NCBI RefSeq assembly: GCF_900117395.1
Contig: NZ_FPEG01000002.1
Span: forward strand, 124,001-188,000
Direction: 5' to 3'
DNA: 64,000 bases
Source: Agrococcus sp. Marseille-P2731
GTDB taxonomy: Bacteria; Actinomycetota; Actinomycetes; Actinomycetales; Microbacteriaceae
The position numbers and the translations under genes were made by a program. Below, piece by piece: positions 33,871 to 42,844 of this stretch. Under the pieces are notes generated by a model. It did not search any database, was not told where the DNA came from, and saw only the letters and a program-made list of their open reading frames with translations. Numbering within the stretch: position 1 is the stretch's first letter; each line of letters starts with the position of its first letter.

Positions 33871-35232
33871 GTGAAGACCACGGTCGAGAAGATCGAGAAC
33901 ACGCGCGCCAAGCTCACCATCGCGGTGGAGCCTGAGGAGCTGCGCCCCGCGATCGACCAGGCGTACAAGACCGTCGCCGAGCAGATCAGCGTGCCCGGCT
34001 TCCGCAAGGGGAAGGTGCCCTCGGCGATCATCGACCAGCGCATCGGCCGCGGCGAGATCCTGAACCAGGCCGTCTCCGAGTCGATCGACGACTTCTACCG
34101 CCAGGGCGTCGCCGAGGCCGGCGTGCGCCCGATGGGTCGCCCGCAGGCGGACATCGCCTCGCTGCCCGAGGTCAAGGACTTCTCCGGCCAGCTCGTGCTC
34201 GAGATCGAGGTCGACGTGCGCCCCGACTTCGACCTCCCCGAGGTCGCAGGCCGCACCATCACGGTCGACGCCATCGAGGTCGGTGACGACGCCATCCAGA
34301 AGGAGCTCGACGAGCTCCGCGGCCGCTTCGGCACACTCGTGACCGTCGAGCGCCCCGCCACCAAGGGCGACTTCGTGCAGCTCGACCTCATCGCGACGAT
34401 CGACGGCGAGACCGTCGACTCGGCCAGCGGCATCTCCTACGAGGTCGGCTCCGGCGAACTCATCGACGGCGTCGACGAGGCCGTCGAGTCGCTCACCGCG
34501 GGTGAGGAGACCACCTTCACCTCGACGCTCGTCGGTGGCGACCACGCCGGCAAGGACGCAGAGGTCAGCGTCACGGTGCAGGCCGTCAAGGAGCGCGAGC
34601 TGCCCGAGGCCGACGACGACTTCGCGCAGATGGCGAGCCAGTTCGACACGATCGACGAGCTCAAGGCCGACCTCGCGGAGCAGGCTGGCCGCTCCGGCCG
34701 CCTCGGCCAGGCGGAGCAGGCGCGCCAGCGGCTGCAGGACGAGCTGATCGAGGCCGTCGAGATCGAGGTCCCCAGCGCCGTCGTCGAGGACGAGGTCGAG
34801 CGCCACCTCGCGGCCGAGAACCGCGCGGAGGACACCGAGCACGGCGAGGAGGTGCGTCAGGAGACCAGCAAGCTGCTCAAGCAGCAGATGCTCTTCGACC
34901 GCTTCGCCGAGGAGGAGAACCTGCAGGTCTCGCAGCAGGAGCTGACGCAGATCATCGTGCAGCAGGCTGCGCAGTACGGCATGGGCCCGCAGGAGCTCGT
35001 GCAGGCGCTCGAGCAGAACGGCCAGCTGCCGGTGCTGCTCGGCGACATCCTCCGCGGCAAGACGCTCTCGACCCTGCTCGGCCGCGTCACCGTCGTCGAC
35101 GACAAGGGCGAGACGGTCGACCTGAGCGACTTCCTGCCGCCGGCGGAGTCGGACGAGGTCGGCGAGGACGACGTCGAGGCCGCGATCCGCGACACCGAGC
35201 AGAAGCTCGCGGCGCAGCACGCCGAGGACTGA
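33871..35232 (+). CDS. tig: trigger factor
   Basis: A ribosome-associated chaperone and peptidyl-prolyl isomerase of 453 residues. The N-terminal ribosome-binding domain includes GFRKGKVP near residue 50. The FKBP-type PPIase domain runs about 160-245, and the helical C-terminal domain has an acidic tail. GTG 33871 has an AGGAG site upstream and gives the normal MKTTVEK-type N-terminus. It precedes clpP1-clpP2-clpX as in M. tuberculosis. Confidence 0.97.
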   Translation: MKTTVEKIENTRAKLTIAVEPEELRPAIDQAYKTVAEQISVPGFRKGKVPSAIIDQRIGRGEILNQAVSESIDDFYRQGVAEAGVRPMGRPQADIASLPEVKDFSGQLVLEIEVDVRPDFDLPEVAGRTITVDAIEVGDDAIQKELDELRGRFGTLVTVERPATKGDFVQLDLIATIDGETVDSASGISYEVGSGELIDGVDEAVESLTAGEETTFTSTLVGGDHAGKDAEVSVTVQAVKERELPEADDDFAQMASQFDTIDELKADLAEQAGRSGRLGQAEQARQRLQDELIEAVEIEVPSAVVEDEVERHLAAENRAEDTEHGEEVRQETSKLLKQQMLFDRFAEEENLQVSQQELTQIIVQQAAQYGMGPQELVQALEQNGQLPVLLGDILRGKTLSTLLGRVTVVDDKGETVDLSDFLPPAESDEVGEDDVEAAIRDTEQKLAAQHAED

Positions 35233-35241
35233 TCCACCAGT

Positions 35242-35270
35242 GAGGGGCCGGGCGGGAGCCCGGCCCCTTC
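35242..35270 (+). terminator. terminator after tig
   Basis: A 12-bp stem GAGGGGCCGGGC / GCCCGGCCCCTT (with one G-T pair) and a 4-5 nt loop are followed by TTC. Confidence 0.8.
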
Positions 35271-35323
35271 TCGCTACCCTCCGCCTGCGGCGAACACGGC
35301 CCGATCGGGGCCACCCGCTCGCC

Positions 35324-35329
35324 TAGGGT
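35324..35329 (+). promoter_or_regulatory. -10 box (TAGGGT) for clpP1-clpP2
   Basis: TAGGGT is 27 nt before the GTG start, giving a short leader with the AGAAGGAG ribosome binding site. Confidence 0.5.
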
Positions 35330-35356
35330 TGAAGCAATCGAGAGAAGGAGTCACCT

Positions 35357-35968
35357 GTGGCTGAACCCGTCTTCGCACAGTCGGTCTTCGACCGCCTGCT
35401 GCGCGACCGCATCATCTGGCTCGGCGAGGAGGTGCGCGACGACAACGCGAACGAGATCTGCGCGAAGATCCTGCTGCTCGCCGCTGAGGACCCGACGAAG
35501 GACATCTTCCTCTACATCAACTCGCCCGGCGGCTCCATCACAGCCGGAATGGCGATCTACGACACCATGCAGTTCGTGCAGAACGACATCGTCACCGTCG
35601 GCATCGGCATGGCTGCGTCGATGGGCCAGCTGCTGCTGACCGCGGGCACGGCGGGCAAGCGCTACATCACGCCGAACGCTCGCGTGCTGCTGCACCAGCC
35701 GCACGGCGGCTTCGGCGGCACCTCGAGCGACATCCAGACGCAGGCGCAGCTGATCCTCGACATGAAGAAGCGCCTCGCCGAGATCACGGCGGCCCGCACG
35801 GGCAAGTCGGTCGAGCAGGTCAACGCCGATGGCGACCGCGACCGCTGGTTCTCTGCGGAGCAGGCGCTCGAGTACGGCTTCGTCGACCACCTGCGCGCCT
35901 CGGCAGCAGACGTCGTCGGCGGCGGCGGCACGGAGCAGGACGACAGCGGCCAGGAGGGCAGCAACTGA
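35357..35968 (+). CDS. clpP1: ATP-dependent Clp protease proteolytic subunit ClpP1
   Basis: A 203-residue serine protease subunit. The catalytic Ser is in [10 protein letters not shown] and His in LLHQPHG, with the Asp in the [11 protein letters not shown] region. It starts at GTG 35357 with AGAAGGAG upstream. The tail after residue 185 is Gly/Asp-rich. It overlaps clpP2 by one base, so the two are cotranscribed; actinobacterial ClpP1 and ClpP2 form a mixed 14-mer that works with ClpX or ClpC. Confidence 0.96.
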   Translation: MAEPVFAQSVFDRLLRDRIIWLGEEVRDDNANEICAKILLLAAEDPTKDIFLYINSPGGSITAGMAIYDTMQFVQNDIVTVGIGMAASMGQLLLTAGTAGKRYITPNARVLLHQPHGGFGGTSSDIQTQAQLILDMKKRLAEITAARTGKSVEQVNADGDRDRWFSAEQALEYGFVDHLRASAADVVGGGGTEQDDSGQEGSN

Positions 35969-36639
35969 TGGAGACCCCCACGTTCCAGGCAGGCGGCAAC
36001 GCCCTGCAGATGCCCGGCTCGCGCTACATCCTGCCGAGCTTCGAGGAGCGCACGGCCTATGGCTTCAAGCGCCAGGACCCGTACGCGAAGCTGTTCGAGG
36101 ACCGCATCATCTTCCTCGGCGTGCAGGTGGACGACGCATCCGCGGACGACATCATGGCGCAGCTGCTCGTGCTCGAGTCGCAGGACCCGGATCGCGACAT
36201 CGTGATGTACATCAACTCGCCCGGTGGCTCGTTCACGGCCATGACGGCGATCTACGACACGATGCAGTACATCCGCCCCGCCGTGCAGACGGTGTGCCTC
36301 GGCCAGGCGGCCTCCGCCGCGGCCGTGCTGCTCGCCGCCGGCGAGCCCGGCAAGCGCCTCGCGCTGCCGAACGCGCGCATCCTCATCCACCAGCCCGCCA
36401 CGTCGGACGCCGGTCGCGGCCAGGCATCCGACATCGAGATCCAGGCGCGCGAGGTGCTGCGGATGCGCGGATGGCTCGAGGAGACGCTCTCGAAGCACTC
36501 GAACCACGACGTCGAGAAGGTGTCGAAGGACATCGAGCGCGACACCTTCCTCTCTGCGGAGGAGGCGTTCCAGTACGGCCTGATCGATCAGGTGCTGACG
36601 AGCCGCAAGCTGGCAGCGCAGGCGCAGCTCAGCAGCTGA
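35968..36639 (+). CDS. clpP2: ATP-dependent Clp protease proteolytic subunit ClpP2
   Basis: A 223-residue partner subunit with catalytic Ser in GQAASAAAVLL and His in LIHQPAT. The N-terminal 20 residues before SRYILPSFEER may be a propeptide or docking loop. It starts within the clpP1 stop (TGATG) and ends at a strong terminator, so clpX is a separate transcript. Confidence 0.96.
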   Translation: METPTFQAGGNALQMPGSRYILPSFEERTAYGFKRQDPYAKLFEDRIIFLGVQVDDASADDIMAQLLVLESQDPDRDIVMYINSPGGSFTAMTAIYDTMQYIRPAVQTVCLGQAASAAAVLLAAGEPGKRLALPNARILIHQPATSDAGRGQASDIEIQAREVLRMRGWLEETLSKHSNHDVEKVSKDIERDTFLSAEEAFQYGLIDQVLTSRKLAAQAQLSS

Positions 36640-36651
36640 CGTCGCACCACG

Positions 36652-36692
36652 AACGAGGGCCGGCTCCCCGCCAGGGGGAGCCGGCCCTTCGT
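36652..36692. terminator. bidirectional terminator between clpP2 and the CopC-like gene
   Basis: A stem of about 15 bp, GAGGGCCGGCTCCCC / GGGGAGCCGGCCCTTC, with a 4-5 nt loop lies between convergent genes, with AACGAG/TTCGTCG on the flanks extending the pairing. Confidence 0.85.
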
Positions 36693-36702
36693 CGTGCAGC
36701 TC

Positions 36703-37395
36703 TCAGGCGCCGCCGGTGCCGTCGGTGCCGTCGCGCCCGACGTCCTTGCGGAGTCGGTTGGCCCGGTAGGCGATGAACGCCAGCACGGCGAGCACCGCGA
36801 GGATGCCGACGGTCAGGAACGGGAACGGCGCGGCCTCCTCCTCGGTGCCGTCACCCTCGACGCCAGCGCCCTGGTCGGAGGAAGCGGTGGCGGGAGCCGC
36901 GTCCTCGCCGGCGGGCGCGCCGGTCTCGGCTGCGCCGCCCGGCTCGGTCGCCGCGGGCTCGGTCGCCGCGGGCTCCGACGCCGCGGGTGCCGCCTCACCG
37001 CACACCGGCGCAGCCTCGGCGCCGGGCTCGCCCGCCTCGCCCTCCGCCGGCTCGAAGGCGAAGGCGATCGTGTCGGAGACCGGGTGGCCATCGGCCGAGA
37101 CCACCTGGAAGGTGAGGGTGTAGTCGCCCGCCTCGCCGAGCTGCGCCTCGGTCGAGGCGGTGTCGCCGTCGACCGCGACGCATCCGTCACCGTAGAAGCG
37201 GCCATCGGCGTCGGTGATCTGCAGCGCGTTCGAGCTGTCGGCGCCGTCGACCGACAGGATCTCCTCGTTCATGACGACGCTGATCGTGCCGGGCTGCTCG
37301 GTCAGCGTGTCGCCGTCGCTCGGCGTCGACCCGATGAGGGAGGCGTGGGCGGGCAGGAGCACGACGGCCGAGAGCACGGCGAGGGTGGGGAGCAT
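36703..37395 (-). CDS. CopC-domain copper-binding membrane-anchored protein
   Basis: A 230-residue exported protein. A short signal peptide ends before H17 (AHASLIGSTPSDG), so the mature N-terminus would be the copper-binding His typical of CopC. SADGHPVSDTIAF holds the second conserved His. A long Ala/Glu/Pro/Thr-rich linker leads to one C-terminal membrane helix (FPFLTVGILAVLAVLAFIAY) and a basic tail, so the CopC domain sits outside the cell. ATG 37395 is 6 nt after a minus-strand TACGCT box. No CopD partner is adjacent. Confidence 0.88.
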   Translation of the reverse strand: MLPTLAVLSAVVLLPAHASLIGSTPSDGDTLTEQPGTISVVMNEEILSVDGADSSNALQITDADGRFYGDGCVAVDGDTASTEAQLGEAGDYTLTFQVVSADGHPVSDTIAFAFEPAEGEAGEPGAEAAPVCGEAAPAASEPAATEPAATEPGGAAETGAPAGEDAAPATASSDQGAGVEGDGTEEEAAPFPFLTVGILAVLAVLAFIAYRANRLRKDVGRDGTDGTGGA

Positions 37396-37401
37396 GCTCT
37401 C

Positions 37402-37407
37402 AGCGTA
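37402..37407 (-). promoter_or_regulatory. -10 box (TACGCT) for the CopC-like gene
   Basis: TACGCT on the minus strand lies 6 nt before ATG 37395, which fits leaderless expression and rules against the longer upstream start. Confidence 0.55.
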
Positions 37408-37462
37408 GCGAGGTGATGCGCGCCCCACCGGCGTGGGCGGTGGCCGTGTCAGCGGCCGGGGC

Positions 37463-37468
37463 TAGGCT
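37463..37468 (+). promoter_or_regulatory. -10 box (TAGGCT) for clpX
   Basis: TAGGCT lies 48 nt before the clpX ATG in the gap shared with the divergent CopC-like gene; a GGGAGA site precedes the ATG. Confidence 0.45.
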
Positions 37469-37516
37469 CTTCACGACGGGCGCAGCCTGCGTTCGACGAC
37501 GATCGGGAGATGCAAG

Positions 37517-38794
<1,278 letters not shown>

Positions 38795-38852
38795 TGCTCC
38801 CGCAGCTCCGCGACCAGGAGCCGCGGAGTGCAGCTCGAATTGCACCGGAGCC

Positions 38853-38874
38853 AAGGTAAGGCTACCCTTACCTT
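38853..38874 (+). promoter_or_regulatory. DtxR/IdeR-type iron box overlapping the promoter of the siderophore importer
   Basis: AAGGTAAGGCTACCCTTACC plus TT is an imperfect palindrome close to the TTAGGTTAGGCTAACCTAA consensus of iron-dependent DtxR/IdeR repressors. It covers a TACCCT -10 box (38863-38868), 7 nt before the GTG start of the ATPase gene. Iron-loaded repressor should shut off the operon. Confidence 0.88.
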
Positions 38875-38875
38875 C

Positions 38876-39691
38876 GTGAACCCCGGCTTCCAGGCGCTCC
38901 GCGCGACCGACGTCTCGCTCGCCTACGGCCGCGAGGCCATCGTGCACGACGCCGACATCGCGCTGCGCGCCGGAGCCGTCACCGCGCTCGTCGGTCCCAA
39001 CGGCAGCGGCAAGTCGACGCTGCTGCGAGGCCTCACCGCGCTGCACCGCCCGACGGGCGGCACCGTGGTGTTCGCCGATGGCGCTGACGCCTCGGCGCTG
39101 GGGGAGCGCGACCTCGCGCGCCGCATCGCGATGCTCGCGCAGTCGCACCCGGAGCCCTCCGGCGTCAGCGTGCGCGAGGTCGTCGGCTACGGCCGCTTCG
39201 CGCATCGCGGCCGGTTCCGCGCCGGTGACGTCGACGGCCCGGCCGTCGTCGACCGCGCGATGGCCGCGACCGGCATCGGCGACCTCGCCGACCACGCCGT
39301 CGCGCAGCTCTCCGGCGGGCAGCGCCAGCGCGTCTGGCTCGCGACGTGCCTCGCGCAGCAGACCGGCATCGTGCTGCTCGACGAGCCCACGACGTACCTC
39401 GATCTGCGCTACCAGCGCGAGATCCTCGAGATCGTGCGCGACCTCGCCGACGAGGGCGTCGCTGTCGGCATCGTGCTGCACGACCTCGAGCAGGCCGCAG
39501 AGATCGCCGACGACGTCGTGCTGCTCGTGCGCGGTCGCATCGTCGCGACGGGGAGCCCTGAGGAGGTGCTGACCGCCGAGCGGCTCAGCGCTGCCTACGA
39601 GGTGCCCGTCGAGGTCGAGGCCGTCGCCGACGGCCTGCGCATCCGGCCGACGCGGCTCCGCCGCCGGCTCCCCGTCTCACGCGCCGCGTGA
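38876..39691 (+). CDS. iron-siderophore ABC transporter ATP-binding protein
   Basis: A 271-residue FecE/FepC-type ATPase. Walker A is GPNGSGKST (40-48), the signature is LSGGQRQR, and Walker B is IVLLDEPTTYLDL. GTG 38876 is chosen because it sits 7 nt after the -10 box inside the iron box; the longer frame would start upstream of the promoter. It is the first gene of the importer operon, followed by the binding protein and a fused permease. Confidence 0.93.
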   Translation: MNPGFQALRATDVSLAYGREAIVHDADIALRAGAVTALVGPNGSGKSTLLRGLTALHRPTGGTVVFADGADASALGERDLARRIAMLAQSHPEPSGVSVREVVGYGRFAHRGRFRAGDVDGPAVVDRAMAATGIGDLADHAVAQLSGGQRQRVWLATCLAQQTGIVLLDEPTTYLDLRYQREILEIVRDLADEGVAVGIVLHDLEQAAEIADDVVLLVRGRIVATGSPEEVLTAERLSAAYEVPVEVEAVADGLRIRPTRLRRRLPVSRAA

Positions 39692-39746
39692 TCCCCACCC
39701 CCATCAGGCCCGCAGGCATCAGCGCCCGGGCCGAGGAAGGCTGACC

Positions 39747-40772
39747 ATGACCGACTCCCTCCGCTCCACCGCGCGCTCGCGCGCGACGCGACCGCTGCTC
39801 GCCGGCGCCGCCGTGCTGACCGCGCTCGCGCTCGCCGCCTGCGGCACCACCGAGGCCCCGGCCGAGAGCACCGAGCCCGATGCGGCCACCGCATCCGATG
39901 TCATCACCGTGACGGATGCCCGGGGCGAGCAGGTCGAGATCCCCGCGGGGGTGGAGGACGTGGTCGCGCTGGAGTGGAACGTCGTCGAGCACCTGCAGAC
40001 CGTGGGCGTCGAGCCCGTCGGCGTCGCAGACGTCGCCGGCTACACCGACTGGGCGGGCCTCGGCGCGCCGCTGCAGGGTGAGCCGACCGACGTGGGCACG
40101 CGCACCGAGCCGTCGATCGACGCGATCGCCGGCCTCGCGCCCGACCTCATCGTGGCGACCTCTGGCCGCGACGCGGGCGCCTACGCAGACCTCGAGGCGA
40201 TCGCACCCGTCGTCGTCGTGCAGGGGGCTGACGCAGCGTCGCCCATCGAGACGATGTTCGCCGACCTGCGGCTCGTGGGCGAGGCGGTCGGCAACCAGGC
40301 GGCGGCCGACGAGGCCATCGAGGCCTACGAGGCGCACGTCACCGAGGTCAGCGCGATGGTCGAGGAGCGCGGCCTCGCCGGCACCGAGCTCGCGCACATG
40401 GACGGCTGGGAGGCCGGCGGCCAGGTGTCGATCCGCCCCTACGCCGAGGGTGCACTGCTGCCCGCCGCCTTCGAGTCGGTCGGCTTCGTGAACGGCTGGC
40501 CCGGCGAGGGCGACCCGCAGTACGGGCTCGGCAGCACCGACGTCGAGGGCCTGACGGAGCTCGGCGACGAGACGCACATCCTCTACACGACCGGCGGCGA
40601 CGTGGACGTGTTCGAGACGCTGCTCGGCGACAACGCGATCTGGAACGGGCTGCCCACCGTGCAGGCGGGCAACGTGCACCGACTGCCCGACGGCATCTGG
40701 CTCTTCGGCGGCGTCGACTCGCTGACCGCCTACCTCGACGCGATCGTCACCACCCTCGCACCCACCCCGTGA
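39747..40772 (+). CDS. iron-siderophore ABC transporter substrate-binding lipoprotein
   Basis: A 341-residue FepB/FecB-type binding protein. The signal peptide ends in lipobox LAAC, and the mature part begins with a Glu/Thr/Ala linker. The domain starts ITVTDARGEQVEIP and contains APDLIVATSGRD, typical of class III binding proteins. It captures ferric siderophore outside the membrane. The siderophore type is not known and no synthesis genes are nearby. It overlaps the permease gene by 4 nt. Confidence 0.93.
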   Translation: MTDSLRSTARSRATRPLLAGAAVLTALALAACGTTEAPAESTEPDAATASDVITVTDARGEQVEIPAGVEDVVALEWNVVEHLQTVGVEPVGVADVAGYTDWAGLGAPLQGEPTDVGTRTEPSIDAIAGLAPDLIVATSGRDAGAYADLEAIAPVVVVQGADAASPIETMFADLRLVGEAVGNQAAADEAIEAYEAHVTEVSAMVEERGLAGTELAHMDGWEAGGQVSIRPYAEGALLPAAFESVGFVNGWPGEGDPQYGLGSTDVEGLTELGDETHILYTTGGDVDVFETLLGDNAIWNGLPTVQAGNVHRLPDGIWLFGGVDSLTAYLDAIVTTLAPTP

Positions 40773-42799
40773 CGCGGGTGCGGCCGGGAGGGCTCGCGCT
40801 CGGCGCGGCCCTCCTCGTCGCCCTGGTCGTGCTCGCCGCGTGGCACACGACGCAGGGCACCACGGCGCTCGGGCTGTCGGAGCTGCTCGGCTGGCTGGGC
40901 GGCGATGCCGGCGACAGCGCCGTCATCGTCGAGAGCCGCCTGCCGCGCGTCGCCGCGGCGATCGTCGTCGGCCTCGCGCTCGGCGCGGCCGGCTACGCGA
41001 TGCAGACGCTCACCGGCAACCCGCTCGCCTCGCCCGACACGCTGGCCGTGAACGGCGGCGCGAGCGCGGCCATCGCGCTCGCCGCGGTCCTCGGCGTCAG
41101 CCTGCCGGGCATCGGGGGCGCAGGCCTCGCCTTCGCCGGCGGCCTGGTCGCGGCGCTCGCCGTCGTCGCGATCGGGCGCGGGCGCGGCTCGACGACCCAG
41201 ATGGTGCTCGTCGGCACCGCGCTCGCGCTCGCGCTGCAGTCGGTCACGACGGTCACGATCATCCTGAACGAGCAGGCGACCAGCGGGCTCTACGCGTGGG
41301 GGGTCGGCCAGCTGTCGCAGAACGGCATGACCACCGTCGCCCAGCTCGCGCCGCTCGTGCTGGTCGGCATCGCGGTGCTGCTCCTGCTCGCACGGAGGCT
41401 CGACGTGCTGGCGCTCGGGGAGGAGGCTGCGACGACGATGGGCGTCGGCGTCAGTCGCCTGCGCCTTGGCACCCTCGTCGCGTCCGTCGCGCTGGCCGCG
41501 ACCGCCGTCGCCATCGCCGGCCCGATCGGCTTCGTGGGACTCGCGGCGCCGATCGTCACTCGACTGCTCGTGCGCCGCATCCGCGGAGCATCGCGACACC
41601 TCGTCGCGATCCCGCTGGCCGCGCTCGCCGGCGCCGTGCTCGTGGTCGGCGCCGACGTGCTCCTGCGCGCCGTGCTGCCGGGGCGGGCGTCGCTCGACGT
41701 GCCCACCGGCGTCGTCACGAGCCTGATCGGCGCGATCTGCATCATCGTGCTCGCCCGCACGATGGCCGGGGCCGCCGAGACCGAGTCGATGTCGGTGCTC
41801 GGAGCGCGCACGATCGCGACGCGCGCCTGGCTGCCCATCGTCGTCGCCGCCGTCGTGCTCGCGGTGCTCACGGTGGCCGCCGTGCTCCTGGGCGATCGGA
41901 TGCTGCTGCTCGGTGACGTCGGCAACTGGCTGTCCGGGCGCGCGGGCGATGCCGTGCGGCTGACGCTCGACGCCAGGGCGCCGAGGGTCGTCGCCGCGGT
42001 GCTCGCGGGCGTCGCGCTCGCGCTCTCGGGCGCGCTCGTGCAGGCGGTGGCGCGGAACGCCCTCGCCGAGCCCTACCTGCTGGGCGTGGCGGGCGGCGCG
42101 GGGCTCGGCGCCGTCGGCGTGATCACGCTCGTGCCGGTCGCGACCGGCTGGGCGGTGGCCGGCAGCGCGCTCGCGGGCGGCGGGCTCGCGGGCCTGATCG
42201 TGCTGCTGCTCGTCGGGTGGCGCAGGCTCGGCTCGCTGCGGCTCGTGCTGACGGGGCTCGCGATGTCGGCCGCCACCGCGGCGATCACGAGCCTGCTGAT
42301 CGTCACCACCGACCCCTTCAACCAGGGCAAGGCGATCGTCTGGCTCGCCGGCTCGACCTACGGGCGCGGCTTCGAGGATGCCGTGCCGGTCGCCGTCGTG
42401 CTCGTGATCGCCGGTCTCGGCATGGTGTGGATGCACCGCGACCTCGACCTCGCGCAGCTCGACGAGTCGACACCGCGGCTGCTCGGCGTGCGGCTCACCG
42501 CCGTGCAGGTCGTGGCGCTGGCGCTCGCCGTCGCGCTCGCGTCGACCGCGGTCGCCGCGATCGGCGTCGTCGCCTTCGTCGGGCTCGTCGCGCCGCACGC
42601 CGCGCGCGCGCTCGTCGGTGCTCGGCACCGCGTGCTGCTGCCGCTCGCGGCGGTGCTCGGCGGCACCCTGACGCTCCTCGCCGACACGCTCGGGCGCTCG
42701 CTCATCGCGCCGGCGCAGCTGCCCGCCGGCATCATGACGGCCCTCGTCGGCATCCCCTACTTCATCTGGCTCGTGCTGCAGGCCGGCCGCGCCCGCTGA
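40769..42799 (+). CDS. fused FecCD-type iron-siderophore permease (two permease domains in one chain)
   Basis: A 676-residue membrane protein made of two FecCD repeats, residues about 1-335 and 345-676. Each repeat has LPR(V) near its start (SRLPRVAAAIVVG; APRVVAAVLAGVAL), a middle LxGxA motif and a GxIxFVGL-type loop that contacts the ATPase (GPIGFVGLAAP; GVVAFVGLVAP). This is the FhuB-like fused form, so one chain replaces the usual two permeases. GTG 40769 overlaps the binding-protein stop (GTGA). The importer is complete with the ATPase and binding protein. Confidence 0.92.
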   Translation: MTRVRPGGLALGAALLVALVVLAAWHTTQGTTALGLSELLGWLGGDAGDSAVIVESRLPRVAAAIVVGLALGAAGYAMQTLTGNPLASPDTLAVNGGASAAIALAAVLGVSLPGIGGAGLAFAGGLVAALAVVAIGRGRGSTTQMVLVGTALALALQSVTTVTIILNEQATSGLYAWGVGQLSQNGMTTVAQLAPLVLVGIAVLLLLARRLDVLALGEEAATTMGVGVSRLRLGTLVASVALAATAVAIAGPIGFVGLAAPIVTRLLVRRIRGASRHLVAIPLAALAGAVLVVGADVLLRAVLPGRASLDVPTGVVTSLIGAICIIVLARTMAGAAETESMSVLGARTIATRAWLPIVVAAVVLAVLTVAAVLLGDRMLLLGDVGNWLSGRAGDAVRLTLDARAPRVVAAVLAGVALALSGALVQAVARNALAEPYLLGVAGGAGLGAVGVITLVPVATGWAVAGSALAGGGLAGLIVLLLVGWRRLGSLRLVLTGLAMSAATAAITSLLIVTTDPFNQGKAIVWLAGSTYGRGFEDAVPVAVVLVIAGLGMVWMHRDLDLAQLDESTPRLLGVRLTAVQVVALALAVALASTAVAAIGVVAFVGLVAPHAARALVGARHRVLLPLAAVLGGTLTLLADTLGRSLIAPAQLPAGIMTALVGIPYFIWLVLQAGRAR

Positions 42800-42816
42800 G
42801 GGTGCGACCGGCCTGC
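42778..42816 (+). terminator. possible terminator at the end of the importer operon
   Basis: A 9-bp stem GCAGGCCGG / CCGGCCTGC spans the last codons and stop of the permease gene. The loop is long (21 nt) and no T-run follows, so this is weak. Confidence 0.35.
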
Positions 42817-42844
42817 AGGCGGGCGGGAGCTGGGCGCCTGGGCG

